Assembly (NCBI GenBank): GCA_038373885.1
Contig: JAWZYV010000113.1
Location: forward strand, 868,501 to 932,500
DNA: 64,000 nucleotides
From: Cheiracanthium punctorium
Lineage: Eukaryota; Arthropoda; Arachnida; Araneae; Cheiracanthiidae
Direction of reading: 5' to 3'
Below the pieces are notes generated by a model. It made no database searches, was not told the origin of the DNA, and saw nothing but the letters and a program-made list of their open reading frames with translations. The translations under genes and the position numbers were made by a program. Positions within the stretch are counted from its first letter, which is position 1. Every line of letters starts with the position of its first letter. This document shows, one piece after another, positions 58,925-64,000 of this stretch.

Positions 58925-58930
58925 AATAAA
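58925..58930 (+). terminator. polyadenylation signal AATAAA
   Basis: First AATAAA downstream of the stop codon, about 190 nt after it; followed by a GT-rich stretch (TGTGTACGTGTGTGTTG at about 58,968). The order AATAAA then GT-rich fits a cleavage/polyadenylation site. The mirrored copy occurs in the right arm at about 61,672-61,680. Confidence 0.55.
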
Positions 58931-59258
58931 TAAGTCTAAATACGAAAACTTTTCTGTGTTTTCTTTATGTGTACGTGTGTGTTGATTACTTGCAAAATAA
59001 AAATCTATAAAATTTTACTGCAGCAAAAAGTGGTAAAGGTAGACATGTTTTAAGATTCTAGTGTTATACTTATCTTTTTTATACACTACAAGGTAAAAAG
59101 TTACAAATTTAGCAAAATTTATTGAAGCATGTACTATGGAAACATTAATCTACTACATAGAAATAAAATGTTTTGATTAAAATCATAAACTTAAGTGTGA
59201 TAGGTAAAACTGCGTTACCTGAGAATTCACAACATTACTATTTTTTTTTATAAAATGA

Positions 59259-60204
59259 ACTTAGCTAAAAAAGTTTGTCTGCATAATTTTATAACTTAAT
59301 CGATTTTACAGGTTTTTCAAAAAAAAGTTAAGTGAGATAAAGAAACTTAGTATTTTTAAATAAAGATTTTTTAGATGTTCTTTAATGTAAAGATCTTACC
59401 ACATTTTACTTGAAGTAACAGAATATTTTAAATCAGACACTATGTTTTTAAAACATTAGAGTATTAACTTAGCATATTTTTGTAATTTTTATTAATGGGC
59501 TTGAATATTTTTATAAGAAATATCAACTAAGTGCACATGTTACACATTTTACTGATTAAGATGGTTATTCTTACAAATTTTAAATAAATATGCTCTTACT
59601 TTTATACATGTTACTTGTTCAAACTAAGTATACTTTTGATTTGTATACGTTTATGAGTTCTCATAAGTTATGAAATTATTTCTCGAAAGGAACTTAGCTA
59701 TTAGAACTTTGTAAATTTTGTAGAAGTAGTATGCTTAACATGTTTTTGATGAAATGGATTTAAATGTGGTATAGAAATAATCAGTTATTTTCGCATAGAT
59801 GTATAAACTTATCTTTATGTAAACCATAACTAATTAAAAGTAATATAATTTATGTCTATACAAAGTGAGGGACTTAGACTATTTTTCAGAATTATCAAGT
59901 AAAGGATTTTACAAAATACTTAGTAAACTGCATTAATAGATTGTAAGTTGTATTTTTTTTCTTTTAGAAGTTTTGCACATTGGTATATTTTATGTTCTGA
60001 TAAGTCGTTGAATATGTTCTTGAAATAAACTAACATATCTGTACTTTGAAAATTTTATTGAAGTGTTGAACTTTGGTATTTTTAGAATGTTACGAACTTG
60101 ATACATTTTTTCTGAAGTGCTAGATATGTGAAATTGTCTTTTTAGAAACATTGAATTATTCAACTTAGTACATTTCAGTTACTCTTTCAAGATAACGGAC
60201 TTAG
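59259..60204 (+). repeat. ACTTAG-reiterating 3' region of the left arm
   Basis: ACTTAG occurs at 59,259, 59,345, 59,467, 59,692, 59,871, 59,918, 60,163 and 60,199, and its complement CTAAGT at 59,527 and 59,624. That is ten sites in under 1 kb, where a rough base-composition expectation is under one per kb per strand. Following sequence is often ATTTTTNTAAATTTT-like, so this may be a highly diverged tandem repeat. It is mirrored in the right arm. Confidence 0.55.
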
Positions 60205-60268
60205 AATTTTTTACAAATAGCAAGCTAGTAACTTGCTAAACGTGCTTCTTGCAAATATTTTTAAATAC

Positions 60269-60336
60269 CGTTCTTAAAAATTATCAAAGTTGTAACTACT
60301 AAAAAGAAATAAACAAATTAAAATATAATAAATTAA
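60269..60336. other. palindrome spacer (dyad centre)
   Basis: 68-bp AT-rich unpaired spacer between the inner ends TTTTTAAATAC and GTATTTAAAAA of the two arms. Contains AAAAAGAAATAAACAAATTA. No gene or known origin motif recognised. Confidence 0.85.
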
Positions 60337-61874
60337 GTATTTAAAAATATTTGCAAGAAGCACGTTTAGCAAGTTACTAGCTTGCTATTTGTAAAAAATT
60401 CTAAGTCCGTTATCTTGAAAGAGTAACTGAAATGTACTAAGTTGAATAATTCAATGTTTCTAAAAAGCCAATTTCACATATCTAGCACTTCAGAAAAAAT
60501 GTATCAAGTTCGTAACATTCTAAAAATACCAAAGTTCAACACTTCAATAAAATTTTCAAAGTACAGATATGTTAGTTTATTTCAAGAACATATTCAACGA
60601 CTTATCAGAACATAAAATATACCAATGTGCAAAACTTCTAAAAGAAAAAAAATACAACTTACAATCTATTAATGCAGTTTACTAAGTATTTTGTAAAATC
60701 CTTTACTTGATAATTCTGAAAAATAGTCTAAGTCCCTCACTTTGTATAGACATAAATTATATTACTTTTAATTAGTTATGGTTTACATAAAGATAAGTTT
60801 ATACATCTATGCGAAAATAACTGATTATTTCTATACCACATTTAAATCCATTTCATCAAAAACATGTTAAGCATACTACTTCTACAAAATTTACAAAGTT
60901 CTAATAGCTAAGTTCCTTTCGAGAAATAATTTCATAACTTATGAGAACTCATAAACGTATACAAATCAAAAGTATACTTAGTTTGAACAAGTAACATGTA
61001 TAAAAGTAAGAGCATATTTATTTAAAATTTGTAAGAATAACCATCTTAATCAGTAAAATGTGTAACATGTGCACTTAGTTGATATTTCTTATAAAAATAT
61101 TCAAGCCCATTACTTAATAAAAATTACAAAAATATGCTAAGTTAATACTCTAATGTTTTAAAAACATAGTGTCTGATTTAAAATATTCTGTTACTTCAAG
61201 TAAAATGTGGTAAGATCTTTACATTAAAGAACACCTAAAAAATCTTTATTTAAAAATACTAAGTTTCTTTATCTCACTTAACTTTTTTTGAAAAACCTGT
61301 AAAATCGATTAAGTTATAAAATTATACAGACAAACTTTTTTAGCTAAGTTCATTTTATTAAAAAATAGTAATGTTGTGAATTCTCAGGTAACGCAGTTTT
61401 ACCTATCACACTTAAGTTTATGATTTTAATCAGAACATTTTATTTCTGTGTAGTTAGATTCATGTTCCGTAGTACATGCTTCAATAAATTTTGCTAAATT
61501 TGTAACTTTTTACCTTGTAGTGTATAAAAAAGATAAGTATAACACTAGAATCTTAAAACATGTCTACCTTTACCACTTTTTGCTGCAGTAAAATTTTATA
61601 GATTTTTATTTTGCAAGTAATCAACACACACGTACACATAAAGAAAACACAGAAAAGTTTTCGTATTTAGACTTATTTATTTACAAAAATATATTTTAAA
61701 TTACACAAACTATTTACACAATTGAGAAAATAATAACTTTTCAATGAGTATTCTATAACTAAGCATGCACAAGTGAGTAAAATCTTACTGTTGTAGAAGG
61801 AAGCATACCTTTTCTACATAATCACAATGGTTTTAATATATTTTTACAATCGCAATACTAGTTATACACCAATA

Positions 61875-63420
61875 ACATCACATAATTACACATGTTTTGT
61901 CATCCTTGGAATTAGCAAAATCTGAAAACGGTTGAAAAAATGTATTAAATAGCTCATTTTGAAGATACTTCATATAGTCTTCAATGAAAATGTTTGAAAA
62001 AAATTCTCCGTCATAATGACAAGTACATTTGTTCTCGCATATCTCTCTTGCAATATATGGCATGTCGACCGTAAACCATGCTTTACTACTTATAAGACCC
62101 TCTCGCTCATCAACATGTGTTCTATTCGAACAAGTATGTATCCTTTGTGAAGGATGATCCTGAACCCGGCCTATTTTTTTAAAAATTTCCTGATGTACTA
62201 TATCCATTAATTGTTGTTTAGCCTCATCATAATTACAATGGGGTTCACTGTTACATTTTTGCGGCTTTAATTTTAAAATTAAATGAGGTAGGGTCGTCGT
62301 ATATAGCGTTTTTAAAATGCATTCCAATATTTCATTTCTCATTTTACAAAGTTTTAATACTTGATCATTTAAAAGTGTTAAGGAAATTGGATTTAACGTA
62401 AATGAATCTCCGGTTTTGTAAATTTGTTGTAAGATGCATTTTCCATCATCATTAAATACAGATAATTGATTATTACAAATAAAAGAGCTATTGCTATGAC
62501 CTATATTAAAATCTAATAGTTTTACAATAAATTCGATCCATGTGGAAGGGTTCATCACGACTCCCTGACCGGTTGGTATATAGTCTAATTGGGCGTTCTG
62601 AATAAATTGTCTAATATGAATCTTCAAGTCAGTTCTTTCATCGTGAAGTGAAACGTAGATAAGTCTTTCCAAGTGCCATGTACTATTTACAGAAGCATAT
62701 AAGCTATGGTAAAGATCGTCCGTCCAATCGTCCAACTTTGCCCTTTTCGGGGAAGGCTCATAAATGTACATTTTGGCAAATGTTAGGTTAATGTGCGGGT
62801 CTGTCACATAAGGTTCAGAAGGAATACCATGCGTTAAAAGTTTGTTGGTTGGGGGATATATCTTACACATTGAACCATGTTCTAATTTAATGGTAGTGGT
62901 TTCACAGTTCGCTGGTTTAAAATCCAAAGTTCGTTTAGATCCAAAACTTAGAATGCATACACCTGATGATAGGTCTAGATTAAAATCTTCGTAGTTGCCG
63001 TCTTCAATTTTAGGTTGTTCTTCAGAGCCAAAGTTCACTTGCACCATATTAAATTCATAATTTGTCACTTTCTGTAGATCTTCACGTATTTTTTGCAAAA
63101 TGGGTATCCAAGAGTAAACAGAGACTGTTGCTCCAGGTAAACTGTAATTGATTCCTTCATCAGCAAAAGTAATTACTTTACGGGTCGAGGAAATTTTCTT
63201 TTCACTACTTTGCAGGGGTAATTGAAACAATTCTTGCTGTAGCACATCAACATCACTTTCAGTATAAAACTCGGGGAAATTTTCTTTTCAATACTTTGCA
63301 GAGGCTTTACATCTAAAGGCAATTGTATTATTTCTTGCAGCAACACATCAGCATCACTTTGAGTATAAAACTCGGGAGTGTATTCATGTAAAGTATTTCG
63401 ATCGATTCAAGCAAAGACAT
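61875..63420 (-). pseudogene. AlkB-like gene, right-arm copy, broken near its 5' end
   Basis: Mirror copy of the gene at 57,217-58,737. The position equivalent to the left start is an ATG at 63,418-63,420, but a 23-nt insertion (about 63,384-63,406) and loss of one C in a five-C run (now GGGG on the plus strand at 63,273-63,276) throw the frame. Translation from this ATG stops after about 30 codons. Downstream the frame is intact for 455 codons (61,878-63,245) to the same CVIM end, with the AlkB-like region and PSPKRAKLD retained. The first in-frame ATG there lies inside the AlkB domain (equivalent to residue 118), so a normal product is unlikely. Eight residues differ from the left copy; five lie between equivalents 443 and 482 (M443T, T447P, K456N, I461H, V482E). 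Both substitution types occur, with no sign of strong constraint. Confidence 0.88.
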
Positions 63421-64000
63421 TTTTGAAACTCGGCGAAAAATCAATTAAAACACACGTCTTAAGTATAGGCGCACACAGTGCAAAGGGAGTCTCGCAACAC
63501 ACACCTGGCCACTTTATCTAACTAAAATGTCTCTATACTGGTTCTTTAAAAAATCACGTGATTACCCAAGCGCCCTCTACCTTCCTCAACCCAGTAGATA
63601 TTGCATCATCTAACTTGTCTTAGCCTGTTACAGAGAGTTGCCACTCAATGTAAATAGCACATCCTGCCAACGAACCTAGCGGATATTAAATCAACACAGA
63701 TTTGCACACGTCACTATCACGTGTCTTCTGCGCATGTCACTTCCTTATCTCTTATCTGATCTGTGATACCTGATAAGAGAAAATCAGTTGCCGTTAAATT
63801 TGTAGAGTTTGTAGGTTGGGCGTAGGTAAGTTCTCCTGCAACGGATACCTAAGAATTCTTTAGCCGTGCAAACAGATGTTTTGTCCGCATGCAACAAGAG
63901 TGTTGTCCGGTATTTTTCAGGTATTATAATTGCTTATATTTTTTCTGATATATGTTGTGATTAGCTATCTTTTAGAGTAATCAGTTTAATTTATTAACAG

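Larger units (their letters stand above)
56644..64000. repeat. giant palindrome: two arms >3.6 kb, 68-bp spacer
   Basis: The sequence from 56,644 to 60,268 reappears as its reverse complement from 60,337 to the window end at 64,000, with no loss of similarity at the edge, so the arms continue to the right and their full length cannot be seen. The spacer 60,269-60,336 is AT-rich and unpaired. Arms match almost base for base, with substitutions and a few indels (23 nt and 1 nt near the gene start, 9 nt after the stop codon, small A/T-run changes). The net length offset across an arm is about 39 bp. The divergence argues against a simple read-foldback artefact. Each arm holds one copy of an AlkB-like gene, convergently oriented. 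Confidence 0.95.

Noticed and set aside
56644..64000. Palindrome as a plain sequencing fold-back artefact
   Set aside because: The arms differ by a 23-nt insertion, a 9-nt insertion and many substitutions, which a same-molecule fold-back would not give. A haplotype mis-join is not excluded.

Overview
The window looks like AT-rich (visibly well above 60% A+T) nuclear DNA of an arthropod, most likely an arachnid. That placement is an inference from the abundance of Tc1/mariner, pogo/Tigger and hAT elements, a tRNA-headed SINE family and long diverged satellites, together with the near absence of coding sequence; no marker gene fixes the species. No rRNA, functional tRNA or CRISPR array was seen. 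From about 1 to 56,600 no host gene was recognised, so this is intergenic or deep intronic sequence.

Layout. 1-3,000: a diverged duplication and simple repeats. 4,243-6,666: two TA-flanked inverted-repeat transposons abutting on one shared TA, each carrying its own reiterated internal motif. 6,690-7,400: a ~150-bp satellite. 8,110-9,020: a GTCAC-rich repeat split by a hAT-type insertion with a perfect 8-bp target duplication. 16,695-28,180: mariner and hAT relics, SINE copies and two more GTCAC-rich repeats. 33,170-35,040: a nested stack (ACAGAAA-rich foldback, then a hAT element with a zinc-finger ORF, then a short inverted-repeat element). 37,100-38,270: a second satellite. 38,930-39,810 and 51,192-51,834: related pogo-like relics in opposite orientation. 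42,312-43,783: a strand-asymmetric 1.47-kb element with 8-bp target duplication. 46,327-46,705: a ~55-bp minisatellite. 52,430-54,620: inverted and tandem repeat arrays plus a SINE fragment.

The right end is different in kind. From at least 56,644 to the window edge the DNA is a giant, nearly perfect palindrome: arms of more than 3.6 kb around a 68-bp AT-rich spacer at 60,269-60,336. Each arm carries one copy of the same gene, converging on the centre. The left copy (57,217-58,737) is intact and encodes 506 residues: a duplicated N-terminal motif, an AlkB-like (2OG-Fe(II) dioxygenase) fold lacking the proximal iron ligands and both 2OG-binding arginines, a Myc-like nuclear localisation signal, a ~285-residue C-terminal region not recognised, and a CVIM prenylation box. 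The right copy (about 61,875-63,420, minus) is broken near its 5' end by a 1-nt deletion and a 23-nt insertion. An apparent pseudo-dioxygenase with both nuclear and prenylation signals inside a large palindrome is the most interesting thing in the window.
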